Positions 62,601-64,000 of a stretch of DNA of 64,000 nt are shown here, piece by piece (the first letter of the stretch is position 1; every line of letters begins with the position of its first letter). Both the position numbers and the translations under genes were made by a program. The stretch is from Embiotoca jacksoni (lineage: Eukaryota > Chordata > Actinopteri > Embiotocidae): NCBI GenBank assembly GCA_022577435.1, contig JAKOON010000021.1, forward strand, positions 9,567,199 through 9,631,198, written 5' to 3'. The notes beneath the pieces were generated by a model, which saw only the letters and a program-made list of their open reading frames with translations, had not been told where the DNA came from and ran no database searches.

Positions 62601-63001
62601 CTACATGTGTCCATGTTGGTGAAGTAAAAGCCAAAATACAATGAAAGCAAGAATGATAAAATGTCTAAAGATGAGAGGAAATGTCATCATGTGGTTTCCA
62701 GCCTGTTTTCACGTCGTCTTGTTTCCGTGTTGTTTTGCTCCGCTACATCCGAGCAGTTTATACGTGTTGTTTCAAACATGTATTTCTCTTATCTGTGTAA
62801 CGTCCTTCTGGTTGTGTGTTGCACGGACTGTGCGTTTTGTTTTTCTCTGCTCACCAGCGGTTGTCTCTTCCTGCCTAGATCCCTCTAGCGGAGATGGAAG
62901 CTCTGTCTCTGGCCTCTGAGAAATCCTGGTCCCTAGCTCTGACAGACGACTCAGCCCCCGACGATTTTAACCCCCCCTTTCTAACCAGTCTGGAATGCAA
63001 T
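3203..63001 (+). CDS. cacna1g: Partial T-type calcium channel alpha-1 subunit, Cav3.1-like; overall gene span (16 exons, both ends outside window)
   Basis: This entry gives the span; the exons are listed separately. The protein is a four-domain, low-voltage-activated calcium channel pore subunit of the plasma membrane. The window encodes domain III, the III-IV linker, domain IV and the proximal C-tail. Joining the exons gives one open frame of 764 codons plus one leading base. Both visible pore loops carry aspartate (SKDGW in domain III, STGDNW in domain IV), matching the EEDD selectivity pattern of T-type channels rather than the EEEE of L/N/P types. [10 protein letters not shown] and MAVGMR agree with Cav3.1 as I know it; Cav3.2 and Cav3.3 have ALPINPT and MATGMR. 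The C-tail blocks [12 protein letters not shown] and [11 protein letters not shown] also resemble Cav3.1. No start codon, promoter or terminal stop is in the window. The paralogue call is from remembered family sequences, not an alignment. Confidence 0.93.
4011..5070. repeat. Diverged direct duplication inside intron (copies 4011-4290 and 4913-5070)
   Basis: AATGGAAGCCGCCCTGCAGA near 4027 recurs as AATGGAAGCCGCCCCGCAGA near 4925. Downstream, GCACATATATTTTCTCAGC near 4260 recurs as GCACATATATTTTCCCAGC near 5048. Order and spacing are kept apart from a CA-repeat expansion in the first copy. This supports an old segmental duplication with an offset of about 0.9 kb rather than chance similarity. 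Confidence 0.65.
4074..4139. repeat. CA microsatellite with ACGC interruption
   Basis: A 66-bp run of alternating CA, including several ACGC units near its left side. It lies in the first copy of the duplicated segment described for this intron and is absent from the second copy, so the expansion probably post-dates the duplication. Confidence 0.9.
4438..6810. repeat. Second diverged direct duplication (copies 4438-4730 and 6512-6810)
   Basis: CTGAGTTGACTTAAATGTAA near 4438 matches CTGAGTTAGCCTCAATGTAA near 6512. Both copies then show GTATAAAAAGTAA-like text, GCATGTTTTT, TTAAAAACTGAAAA and TTAATTTGGCTAAA followed by TGTAAGT, in the same order. Copy length is about 0.3 kb. It may be two copies of one unknown element or a segmental duplication. 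I did not identify terminal repeats. Confidence 0.6.
8583..8651 (+). CDS. cacna1g: cacna1g exon: domain III S2 (human exon 20 equivalent, inferred)
   Basis: The acceptor is TTTTTTCGGCAG and the donor is GTAAGG after 8651. Exactly 23 codons in phase 0 read [20 protein letters not shown] then TVK. This is S2 of domain III, with the acidic residues (E in TEM) that form part of the gating-charge pathway. The exon is too short for an ORF scan but phase and sequence join the neighbouring exons seamlessly into [12 protein letters not shown] symmetric 69-base exon could be skipped in frame, but that would remove S2. Confidence 0.95.
8671..9853. mobile_element. Inverted-repeat transposon relic with about 40-bp TIRs, carrying a second inserted repeat
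   Basis: The left end reads TATCACGGTAAAGCGTGAAA then TAGACACGCCAGTCCACT. The reverse complement of the right end reads TATCACGGCAGCGCATGAAA then TAGACCCGTTGGTCCACT. A perfect 12-bp stem with a 3-base loop sits at 9774-9800 (AGTTTCACGCTT/AAGCGTGAAACT). A degenerate related end appears reversed at about 53075-53120. No transposase was recognised, so this is probably non-autonomous and its superfamily is unknown. Confidence 0.65.
8835..9470. mobile_element. Probable nested insertion with GACCCAAATGC / GACTCCTGACA ends
   Basis: This GC-richer block differs from its AT-rich surroundings. It starts near CCAGGACCCAAATGCAAGC and ends near ACTGGACTCCTGACA. Inside are two copies of CGGGAGGGCAACTC, a GGGAAC repeat at 9124-9150 and purine-rich text with repeated GACGG. 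I recall fish repeats with similar start and end words and a TTTATTGTCCAAAAA block, as here at 8890-8906. The exact borders and target duplications are not resolved. Confidence 0.45.
10026..10895 (+). mobile_element. Decayed mariner-like element with long terminal inverted repeats and transposase pseudogene
   Basis: The left arm text AAAAGTTCAGAGACTGCTCC and GAAGCTATAACCTTTGT returns reverse complemented at 10748-10895 as AAAAAGTTCAGTGGCTGCTCC and GAAGCTATAACCTTCGT. The homologous arms are about 145 bp. Between them is a broken mariner-type transposase: an HTH-start motif IKFCVKL near 10231, and near 10550 [18 protein letters not shown] followed by a HPH remnant of the HPPYSPDLA region. HDN carries the second catalytic Asp of the DD34D family. 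Frames shift and stops occur, so it cannot code. Confidence 0.75.
11050..11161. repeat. TG/G-run/CA simple-repeat cluster
   Basis: TG repeats at 11050-11060 and 11083-11097 are each followed by G homopolymers (the second at least 12 G), then a CA run at 11134-11161. The G runs next to TG repeats could form non-B DNA. The ORFs reported through this stretch are repeat translations. Confidence 0.85.
11349..11444. repeat. CA microsatellite grading into ACAA units
   Basis: About 50 bp of pure CA is followed by CACACAAA variants out to 11444. It is intronic. Confidence 0.92.
13134..13318 (+). CDS. cacna1g: cacna1g exon: domain III S3 and S4 voltage sensor (human exon 21 equivalent, inferred)
   Basis: The acceptor is CTTCCTGTCCAG and the donor is GTAAGC after 13318. 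Phase 0 start, 61 codons plus two bases (CG) completed by T of the next exon to give Arg. It reads [19 protein letters not shown], then the S3 helix [19 protein letters not shown], a short linker SNTGTK, and S4 with the arginine ladder in [14 protein letters not shown]. The S4 arginines every third residue are the voltage-sensing charges. The match to T-type domain III is near complete. Confidence 0.96.
13474..13667. repeat. 31-bp minisatellite, interrupted
   Basis: The unit contains AGCAAAAACACTGATACACA followed by GTCATAGTATG. GTCATAGTA starts at 13590, 13621 and 13652, an exact 31-base spacing. An earlier pair of partial units occurs at about 13474-13520. About 70 bases of unrelated sequence separate the two groups. 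Confidence 0.8.
14219..14302. repeat. Pure TG microsatellite, about 42 units
   Basis: An 84-bp uninterrupted TG run, the longest perfect dinucleotide tract noted in the window. It is intronic and likely length-polymorphic. The long Cys-Val ORF and its Thr-His antisense partner here are repeat translations, not genes. Confidence 0.95.
15143..16488. mobile_element. 1.35-kb foldback element with arms of roughly 500 bp
   Basis: Left-end AGCGATGGGTATTTCA...AAATACTACTC matches the reverse complement of the right end, AGCGATGGGTGTTTCA...AAATACTACTC. Inner segments also pair: AATGGCGGTTGGTAAACAGC at 15590 with reverse complement AATGGCGGTTAGTAAACAGC from about 15966, and CTGCTCTGTGCTTCGCTCTC near 15362 with CTGCTCGGTGCTTCACTCTC from the right arm. 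Homology therefore runs along both arms, leaving about 0.25 kb in the middle. A CA repeat (15219-15240) expanded in the left arm only. No transposase was recognised. Confidence 0.75.
16510..16930 (-). pseudogene. Tc1/mariner-type transposase, C-terminal fragment, decayed
   Basis: Read on the minus strand, the region encodes a [19 protein letters not shown] block, equivalent to the HDNDPKH catalytic motif, with the catalytic DN already lost. A DLNIME block follows, equivalent to SPDLNPIE, then a [16 protein letters not shown] block. Frames shift at least once and stops are present. The layout matches the relic at 40530-40790 on the plus strand, so both probably come from the same transposon family. 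It directly abuts the right end of the foldback element. Borders are approximate. Confidence 0.65.
19418..19893. mobile_element. Short inverted-repeat element with GCTGGGTA ends
   Basis: It begins AGTGCTGGGTACCGAAC and ends GATACCCAGCCCT; reverse complemented, the end reads AGGGCTGGGTATC. Internal text has GTACCAGTATC near its right end, another partial inverted match. The size of about 475 bp and absence of coding sequence suggest a MITE. I recall similar GGGCTGGGTATC ends in fish hAT-like repeats, so the family is a guess. Confidence 0.55.
20195..20319. repeat. CG-rich to CA alternating purine-pyrimidine tract
   Basis: About 125 bp of strict alternation starts with GCACGCGCGCACACGCACACGCGCGCGC-type text and passes into CA repeats. 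Mixed CG/CA alternation is the classic Z-DNA-prone sequence. Both strands give long His-Thr or Cys-Val translations that are not genes. Confidence 0.9.
20755..21205 (-). repeat. Dispersed repeat family R1, copy 2 (reverse)
   Basis: It contains AATGAGGCCGATGCAGAAGT, GTGCCACTAGAGG, CTCCAAACCG, GACATCACTGTTGGTTTCCG and CTTGGTG. Reverse complemented, this is the block order of the copy at the start of the window (ACCAAGCGGAAACC at one end, GCATCGGCC at the other). It appears to be the most complete copy. Confidence 0.65.
21586..21735. repeat. G-rich minisatellite (GGCGGGTGGAGAGA-type units)
   Basis: Variants of GGCGGGTGGAGAGAGG and GGTGGGTGGAGGGAGG are tandemly arranged over 150 bp. The plus strand has many GGG triplets at close spacing, consistent with potential quadruplex formation. 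The run lacks stop codons in several frames on both strands, which explains the Arg-Gly and Pro-Ser ORFs here. I do not regard any as genes. Confidence 0.8.
22925..23019. repeat. TG microsatellite, one GA interruption
   Basis: About 95 bp of TG with a single GAGTG interruption near 22974. It lies about 0.5 kb before the domain III S5 exon. Confidence 0.92.
23442..23486. repeat. CA microsatellite close to a splice acceptor
   Basis: A 45-bp CA run ends 28 bases before the exon beginning at 23515. CA-rich RNA near splice sites is a known binding context for hnRNP L, so repeat length could affect recognition of the exon. That effect is inference. Confidence 0.9.
23515..23641 (+). CDS. cacna1g: cacna1g exon: domain III S4-S5 linker and S5 (human exon 22 equivalent, inferred)
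   Basis: The acceptor is GCCATGTTCCAG and the donor GTGAGA after 23641. One base (T) completes the S4 Arg codon, then 42 codons read [20 protein letters not shown], then [20 protein letters not shown] and VQ. The first part is the S4-S5 linker helix that couples the voltage sensor to the gate; the second is pore helix S5. The exon ends in phase 0. Two nearby ORFs reading the same bases in other frames are shadows. Confidence 0.96.
23642..24619 (+). other. Intron, 978 bp
   Basis: A purine-rich GAGAGAGAGG stretch follows the donor (23643-23672). Beyond that I see unique-looking sequence and no repeat or exon. Confidence 0.7.
24620..24745 (+). CDS. cacna1g: cacna1g exon: domain III extracellular turret before the pore (human exon 23 equivalent, inferred)
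   Basis: The acceptor is TTTCTCTCCAG and the donor GTAAGA after 24745. Exactly 42 codons in phase 0 read [37 protein letters not shown] and DNLGQ. This is the loop between S5 and the pore helix. It carries two N-glycosylation sequons, NIT and NKS, which partly overlap, and cysteines (FVCQ, ECC) expected to form extracellular disulfides. The double Cys-Cys is worth noting because human Cav3.1, as I recall it, has a single Cys there. Confidence 0.95.
24859..24948 (+). CDS. cacna1g: cacna1g exon: domain III pore loop (human exon 24 equivalent, inferred)
   Basis: The intron before it is only 113 bp. The acceptor is TTCTTTCTGTCAG and the donor GTAAAT after 24948. Thirty codons in phase 0 read [20 protein letters not shown] and [10 protein letters not shown]. 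The Asp in SKDGW is the domain III selectivity-filter residue; T-type channels use Asp in domains III and IV, and this supports the Cav3 assignment. [14 protein letters not shown] leads towards S6. Confidence 0.96.
25139..25352 (+). CDS. cacna1g: cacna1g exon: domain III S6 and start of III-IV linker, with two possible donors (human exon 25 equivalent)
   Basis: The acceptor is TACGTTTCAG. In phase 0 it reads [39 protein letters not shown] and then a charged stretch with [21 protein letters not shown]. This is the domain III S6 helix that lines the inner pore, followed by the cytoplasmic III-IV linker. Two donors fit the next exon in phase: a short form ending at 25331 before GTAAGG, and a long form ending at 25352 before GTCGGT, which adds SKEKELA. 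The long form then joins as [13 protein letters not shown], as in mammalian Cav3.1b; the short form joins as KRRKAQSKPYY. The upstream donor looks stronger. Confidence 0.93.
27671..27717. repeat. Paired perfect palindromes (TAGCTCGCGAGCTA twice) inside a larger hairpin
   Basis: TAGCTCGCGAGCTA at 27673-27686 and GTAGCTCGCGAGCTAC at 27691-27706 are each perfect palindromes. They are flanked by CCAACC on the left and GGTTGG on the right, so the whole also folds as one stem. GGTTGGAGACCCCTGCT just after resembles CAGGGGTCTCCAACC ends of fish hAT-type elements. The other end of such an element was not found. Confidence 0.75.
29334..29400. repeat. TG microsatellite with minor interruptions
   Basis: TG repeats with TATG, TGCG and GAGTG interruptions towards the right end. 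It is intronic, 300 bp upstream of another TG tract. Confidence 0.9.
29697..29771. repeat. Pure TG microsatellite, about 37 units
   Basis: A 75-bp uninterrupted TG run. It is intronic. Confidence 0.93.
30505..30835 (-). repeat. Dispersed repeat family R1, copy 3 (reverse)
   Basis: Blocks AAGCCAATGCAAAAGTGCCT, CACTAGGGGGCTGGCTCCAA, AAATATGGTCACATCTGGCT, AACAAGATGG and ACAAACCAATGGGTG occur in the order expected for a reversed copy of the family at 20755-21205 and 54245-54665. It is shorter than copy 2. Confidence 0.6.
32028..32478. mobile_element. MITE-like inverted-repeat element (TGTCTCAAAT ends)
   Basis: The left end contains GGTGTCTCAAATTGCG...CACCTGCTGTTTTGAGTGCGTAC. The reverse complement of the right end contains GTTGTCTCAAATCGCACAC and CTGCTGTTCTGCACTTACTG. 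The inner 350 bp has no coding sequence. Downstream text to about 32580 (TACACGATTCGAGACGTATT) may be a second degenerate end. The class is not known to me with certainty. Confidence 0.5.
35159..35514. repeat. Diverged direct duplication (about 35159-35262 and 35318-35514)
   Basis: TTGCCAGTGGGGGTGTGTAT near 35175 recurs as GTGCCAGTGGGGGTGTGTAG near 35342. Downstream, AATGAAGCTAATTTGCATGG near 35228 recurs as AATGAAGCTAATTTGCCTGG near 35475. The second copy carries about 90 extra bases between these blocks. Confidence 0.7.
40449..41278 (+). mobile_element. Tc1/mariner-type relic split by a second insertion
   Basis: It begins TATACAGTGCTGTGCAAAAG and ends with the degenerate inverse, GTTGCAATGCTGTATA. 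Near 40532, [17 protein letters not shown] marks the HDNDPKH catalytic region of a Tc1/mariner transposase; further C-terminal text ([12 protein letters not shown], shifted frame) follows. At about 40787 the sequence AAAGGCAAA breaks off; it resumes near 41144 as GCAAAGGGTGGTGACACCAA, which I recognise as the normal continuation of this family. The transposase N-terminus is missing and stops are present. Confidence 0.7.
40787..41145. mobile_element. Insertion inside the Tc1-like relic, including a CCCTGATTTCCTT minisatellite
   Basis: The text TTTTTATTCATATAGCGTTT, GGTTACAAAGAGCTTTACAT and GGGGCCCGAACAGAAAAGGC is typical of a common fish short repeat. It interrupts the transposon text on both sides. 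At 41018-41080 it contains about four tandem copies of TTCCCTGATTTCCTTCC. Two short AATAAT runs are also present. Exact borders and target duplication are not resolved. Confidence 0.6.
42388..43190 (+). mobile_element. Tc1-like element with roughly 200-bp terminal inverted repeats
   Basis: CCCAAAAAGTTGGGAGGCTG at the left returns as the reverse complement of the right-end text CAGCGTCCCAACTTTTGTGG. Pairing continues inward through GTAAATAAAAACA, TTTATGAAAAAT, and GCCAGCAACACG near 42560 and 43000. Between the arms, 42687-42878 on the plus strand encodes a transposase-like N-terminus with a helix-turn-helix look: [16 protein letters not shown] followed by [13 protein letters not shown], then a stop. 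The catalytic part is missing, so the element is dead. Family assignment is from memory of fish repeats. Confidence 0.75.
45389..45540 (+). CDS. cacna1g: cacna1g exon: end of III-IV linker and domain IV S1 (human exon 27 equivalent, inferred)
   Basis: The acceptor is CCACTTCTAACAG and the donor GTCAGA after 45540. Two bases (AA) complete the codon begun by the preceding exon (G for Glu in the long form, A for Lys in the short form). Fifty codons follow: [40 protein letters not shown] and [20 protein letters not shown] precedes the S1 helix [16 protein letters not shown]. The upstream 100 bases are strongly pyrimidine-rich, which suits an acceptor after a 20-kb intron. Confidence 0.96.
45541..48529 (+). 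other. Intron, 3.0 kb, half occupied by a degenerate tandem array
   Basis: 45541-46490 and 47940-48529 look like ordinary intron. 46490-47940 is a degenerate repeat array, listed separately. No exon was recognised. Confidence 0.65.
46490..47940. repeat. 1.4-kb degenerate minisatellite, unit about 20-21 bp
   Basis: Variants of GAATAGAAGGTTGTTGGGTA and GAATAGAATGTCTTTAGGTA recur throughout. Examples are AATAGAAGGTTGTTGGGT at 46532, GTAGAATTGAAGGTCGGGGG near 46967, TGTCTTTAGAGAGAATAGGA near 47568, GTCTTTAGGCAGAATAGAAG near 47693 and TAGAATGGAAGGTTGTTTGG at 47824. Spacing is irregular but often a multiple of about 20-21 bases. The reverse strand shows matching repeated peptide words (PFYL, SILSKDI), a by-product of a unit near seven codons. 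Confidence 0.65.
48530..48639 (+). CDS. cacna1g: cacna1g exon: domain IV S2 (human exon 28 equivalent, inferred)
   Basis: The acceptor is TTTCTCTCTCTCAG and the donor GTCAGT after 48639. Thirty-six codons in phase 0 read [36 protein letters not shown], plus AA completed by G of the next exon to give Lys. [20 protein letters not shown] is S2 of domain IV, with the conserved acidic residue in [12 protein letters not shown] is a T-type signature before S3. Confidence 0.96.
50200..50690. mobile_element. MITE-like fish repeat (GTAGCTTAGCCTAGCATAAA family)
   Basis: The text AGTTTTGGGAAATCCACTTG, GTAGCTTAGCCTAGCATAAA, GACTAGAAATAGAGGGAAAC, CACTAATTAACACGCTGTAT and GTATCGATCTTCACATCTAA is a series of words I recognise from a very common teleost non-autonomous repeat. 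The right end (GCATATTTATCAAACTTTCA) is a loose inverse of the left end. It has no coding sequence. Confidence 0.65.
51148..51183. repeat. TG repeat forming the acceptor tract of the next exon
   Basis: TG runs at 51148-51157 and 51169-51183, separated by CTGTATAACG, lead straight into the AG at 51184-51185. The usual polypyrimidine tract is replaced by alternating TG. Confidence 0.9.
51186..51319 (+). CDS. cacna1g: cacna1g exon: domain IV S3 and first part of S4 (human exon 29 equivalent, inferred)
   Basis: The acceptor is GTGTGTGTGTGTAG and the donor GTACGA after 51319. One base completes Lys, then 44 codons and one trailing base. It reads [40 protein letters not shown] and RIAR. The first half is S3, [10 protein letters not shown] is the S3-S4 linker, and [10 protein letters not shown] starts the S4 charge ladder. 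VNAS rather than an NAA or SAA form supports Cav3.1. The exon cuts through S4. Confidence 0.96.
51320..53462 (+). other. Intron, 2.1 kb
   Basis: It contains purine-rich text (51540-52100), a possible partial end of the 8671-9853 element family near 53075-53120 (GAGTTTCGCGCTTTGTCATGA), and the TG tract before the next exon. No exon was recognised. Confidence 0.6.
53411..53454. repeat. TG repeat 8 bases before an exon
   Basis: Twenty-two perfect GT units are followed by CCCCACAG and the exon at 53463. It occupies the place of the polypyrimidine tract. Confidence 0.95.
53463..53533 (+). CDS. cacna1g: cacna1g exon: end of domain IV S4 and S4-S5 linker (human exon 30 equivalent, inferred)
   Basis: The acceptor is TGTGTCCCCACAG and the donor GTACAC after 53533. 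Two bases complete Val, then 23 codons to give [20 protein letters not shown] and ALPQ. The lysines and arginine continue the S4 charge pattern and the rest is the S4-S5 coupling helix. MAVGMR is a Cav3.1-type reading; Cav3.2 and Cav3.3 have MATGMR as I recall. The exon is only 71 bp and has an unusual TG-repeat acceptor context. Confidence 0.95.
54245..54665 (+). repeat. Dispersed repeat family R1, copy 4 (forward)
   Basis: GATGTCACCAATTGGTTGG, TTTTGAAGCCTCGAGTTGGG, TTTGGAGCCAGAAGTGACCA, GGAGCCAGAGGCTCCATTTA and ATGGCATTTCCGCATTGGCC follow the order seen in copy 1 at the start of the window. The sharing of CAGAAGTGACCATATTTG with copy 5 on the opposite strand is exact. Confidence 0.65.
54930..55190 (-). 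repeat. Dispersed repeat family R1, copy 5 (reverse), inverted to copy 4
   Basis: CAAATATGGTCACTTCTGGT, GCAAGACGGCGACGGACAAA, ACAAACCAATGGCTGACATC and CACTGTTTGTTTGCC are the reverse-complement blocks of copies 1 and 4. Together with copy 4 it could form a stem in the pre-mRNA. Confidence 0.6.
55407..55485 (+). CDS. cacna1g: cacna1g exon: domain IV S5 (human exon 31 equivalent, inferred)
   Basis: The acceptor is TGTCTCTCTGCAG and the donor GTAAGG after 55485. Twenty-six codons in phase 0 read [20 protein letters not shown] and ELFGEL, plus one base (A) completed by TC of the next exon to give Ile. This is the S5 helix of domain IV. The downstream intron carries a GC-rich VNTR starting about 60 bases after the donor. 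Confidence 0.96.
55545..55916. repeat. GC-rich VNTR of 9-10-bp units (GGCCACGCAG / GGCCAGGCG) with higher-order structure
   Basis: About 40 units of 9 or 10 bases, all variants of GGCCAC(G/A)CA(G) and GGCCAGGCG. A distinctive variant with GGCCAGGTGGGCC starts its GGTGGG at 55659 and again at 55821, a 162-base offset with the same neighbouring units, so blocks of units have been copied together. The unit has no stop codon in most frames, which creates long Ala-Trp-Pro and Gly-His-Ala ORFs on both strands. These are not genes. Confidence 0.92.
56161..56234. repeat. Pyrimidine 9-mer tandem array (TCTCCTCCC, about 8 copies) used as acceptor tract
   Basis: Perfect copies of TCTCCTCCC run to the CCCCAG acceptor at 56231-56236. 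The whole array is polypyrimidine on the sense strand. The other strand is GGGAGGAGA repeated, a mirror-type purine tract with regularly spaced GGG triplets, which is the usual description of triplex- or quadruplex-prone DNA. Confidence 0.95.
56237..56358 (+). CDS. cacna1g: cacna1g exon: domain IV pore loop (human exon 32 equivalent, inferred)
   Basis: The acceptor is CTCCTCCCCAG and the donor GTGAAA after 56358. Two bases complete Ile, then 40 codons read [40 protein letters not shown]. The Asp in STGDNW is the domain IV selectivity residue. [12 protein letters not shown] is the extracellular turret, with two cysteines at spacing typical of Cav3 channels. The exon ends in phase 0. Confidence 0.96.
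56359..57483 (+). other. Intron, 1.1 kb
   Basis: I see no repeats or exons beyond short A and T runs. Confidence 0.7.
57484..57906 (+). CDS. cacna1g: cacna1g exon: domain IV S6 and proximal C-terminal tail (human exon 33 equivalent, inferred)
   Basis: The acceptor is TTCCATTTTTTTGCAG and the donor GTAAGG after 57906. It has 141 codons in phase 0. It begins [19 protein letters not shown], then the S6 helix [20 protein letters not shown] and [20 protein letters not shown]. The acidic coiled stretch [12 protein letters not shown] is where the proximal tail begins. After that the sequence becomes Ser/Gly/Pro-rich with little similarity to mammals that I can recall, ending in SCLEPQLE. A weaker internal donor (GACAGGTCGAG near 57751) exists but would break phase. 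This is the longest exon seen. Confidence 0.95.
58035..58135 (-). mobile_element. Solo end of the mariner family seen at 10026-10895
   Basis: GACTGCTGCTGATGCACGGG, GTTACATGCAAGGAGCAGG and AAACTATAACCCCCATGAGT line up in order with the reverse complement of the right arm of the 10026-10895 element (CTGCTCCTGTT, ACATACGTGGAGAAGCAGG, AAGCTATAACCTTCGTCAG). No second arm or transposase was found nearby. Confidence 0.5.
59551..59653. repeat. TG microsatellite with GTTGTG interruptions
   Basis: About 100 bp of TG with GCGTTG and GTTGTG interruptions at both ends. It produces long Cys-Val ORFs that are not genes. Confidence 0.93.
60291..60434 (+). CDS. cacna1g: cacna1g exon: C-terminal tail, [12 protein letters not shown] block (human exon 34 equivalent, probable cassette)
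   Basis: The acceptor is CCAAGTTTGTCCAG and the donor GTCAAT after 60434. Forty-eight codons, phase 0 at both ends, read [40 protein letters not shown] and [20 protein letters not shown] closely resembles the LFDTISLLIQGS block of mammalian Cav3.1, encoded by a cassette exon known to be alternatively spliced. The 144-base symmetric exon could be skipped without frame change. The second half (after LSGS) does not resemble mammals as I recall them. The donor GTCAAT is weak, consistent with optional use. Confidence 0.88.
60435..62878 (+). other. Intron, 2.4 kb
   Basis: I see T-rich and A-rich tracts but no recognised repeat or exon. The ORFs here have no domain-like sequence. Confidence 0.65.
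62879..63001 (+). CDS. cacna1g: cacna1g exon: C-terminal tail, [11 protein letters not shown] block (human exon 35 equivalent, probable cassette)
   Basis: The acceptor is TCTTCCTGCCTAG and the donor GTACTG after 63001. Forty-one codons, phase 0 at both ends, read [40 protein letters not shown] and [20 protein letters not shown] and LE-N match the mammalian Cav3.1 tail encoded by another cassette exon. As a 123-base symmetric exon it can be skipped in frame. The donor is not strong and was chosen because it stops exactly where the mammalian exon does; readthrough of the frame continues VLTVPLF before a stop. The rest of the tail is outside the window. Confidence 0.85.
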
Positions 63002-64000
63002 GTACTGACAGTTCCTCTCTTTCTCTTTCTCCATCCTTCTTCCTCCTCCTCCTCCTCCTCTGCAGTAGCTTGTGATGTCTCCTTCCCAGGGCACTTCCAA
63101 AACCACTTGTCCCTCCCCCACTACGCTCACTGGGTTTAAAATGCTTTGGTTGGCAGGGAGAAACCAACCTGTTGCCAAATCTACAAACTTTGATTTGAAG
63201 CCACTGTGGCAATAATTGAAATGTTTCTGTTCTATCTTTCAAATTATTAACATGGTTTAAGGGTGCTGTTGTGTTGGCGTGTTAAAAAAAAAAAAAAAAA
63301 AGCTTTTTAAAATATTTTAAATTCAGTTTGGACTGATTGTTGTGATACATCAAACAGGAACTCGGCCATCCAAAGCAGGCTTTCATCACCACGCCCCTCT
63401 GGGGGGAAATAACCCCAAATACTGCACATACAGCAACAGCAAACCAAAGGAAGTTCTTCAAACTTTGACTTTAAAATAACCAGTTTAATGTAGTCTGATG
63501 TATCAGTGAACTAGATTAAAAACAATAAAAACTAAATCGAGGCCCACTCATAAAAACATTGTTCGTTAGCGCTACCGGTGGTCAAAAACTCCACAGGGTG
63601 CCTTTAAGTTGTATTTAATTTAAATTCTGTCTAAAGGCAAGCACACAATTACACATATGGAGAATAAAGTGTCCAATAATACCTGAATAATTGATGAATA
63701 ACCACGTTTATTTTGCGTAAAGGAAATAACAGATGCTTTTAAATGCAAACACAATAAATTAAACTTAAGTGCCTTTAACAGAAGTCTGTTTTCTCTGTAA
63801 TTAGTCCCAAATTATATAATTCTACACACCAATAAAATAAAGTCTACTGAAACATAAATACGTGAATACATGTCTGATTGGCAGATATCTTTCTGACGGT
63901 ATCCAGTTTATGGACAACAAATCCAATCAGCTGCTTTAAATGGTTAAAGTAATATACGGAAAACTCTGCACCCGCTGGAGGGAAAGTCTGAGCTCTTTAC
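63002..64000 (+). other. Intron to the end of the window (partial)
   Basis: It contains a CCT/TCC repeat (63043-63061), a poly-A run (63282-63300) and, near 63570-63606, GCTACCGGTGGTCAAAAACT followed by CCACAGGGTGCCTTTAA, which resembles a fish short-repeat tail. No further exon was recognised; the distal C-tail must lie downstream. Confidence 0.55.

Noticed and set aside
1..64000. CRISPR arrays, operons, tRNA or rRNA genes
   Set aside because: The tandem repeats seen are microsatellites or minisatellites without unique spacers, the DNA is clearly eukaryotic, and no cloverleaf or rRNA-like sequence was recognised by eye.

Overview
This is vertebrate, almost certainly teleost fish, genomic DNA. 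The coding sequence is split into short exons with GT/AG borders and consistent phases. The introns are full of long CA/TG microsatellites and decayed Tc1/mariner and other short inverted-repeat elements of the kind common in fish. No prokaryotic features, tRNA, rRNA or CRISPR arrays were seen.

The only gene I can support lies on the + strand. It is the middle-to-late part of a T-type (low-voltage-activated) calcium channel alpha-1 subunit, best matched to Cav3.1 (cacna1g). Sixteen exons were resolved between 3203 and 63001, about 2293 coding bases or 764 codons. They run from domain III S1, through the III-IV linker and all of domain IV, into the proximal C-terminal tail. All junctions keep phase. 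Residues such as [10 protein letters not shown] and MAVGMR favour Cav3.1 over Cav3.2/Cav3.3. Domains I-II and the II-III linker lie before the window, and the distal C-tail lies after it. If the exon with two donors is human exon 25, the set corresponds to human exons 19-25 and 27-35.

Layout: 1-3202 upstream intron; 3203-13318 three exons for domain III S1-S4; 23515-25352 a tight cluster of four exons for S4-S5, S5, pore, S6 and the start of the III-IV linker; 25353-45388 a 20-kb intron without a recognisable gene; 45389-57906 seven exons for domain IV and the proximal tail; 60291-63001 two phase-0 C-tail exons; then intron to the end.

The noncoding part is the more unusual portion. It includes a 1.35-kb foldback element, long-inverted-repeat Tc1/mariner relics (one split by a second insertion), a five-copy dispersed repeat family with two copies head to head, and a 1.4-kb degenerate minisatellite of about 20 bp. 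The 751-bp intron between the domain IV S5 and pore exons is half filled by a GC-rich VNTR and ends in a 9-bp pyrimidine array that forms the splice acceptor tract. TG or CA repeats also sit at the acceptors of three other exons. I found no credible new protein system; the interest lies in repeat-loaded splice sites and repeat architecture.
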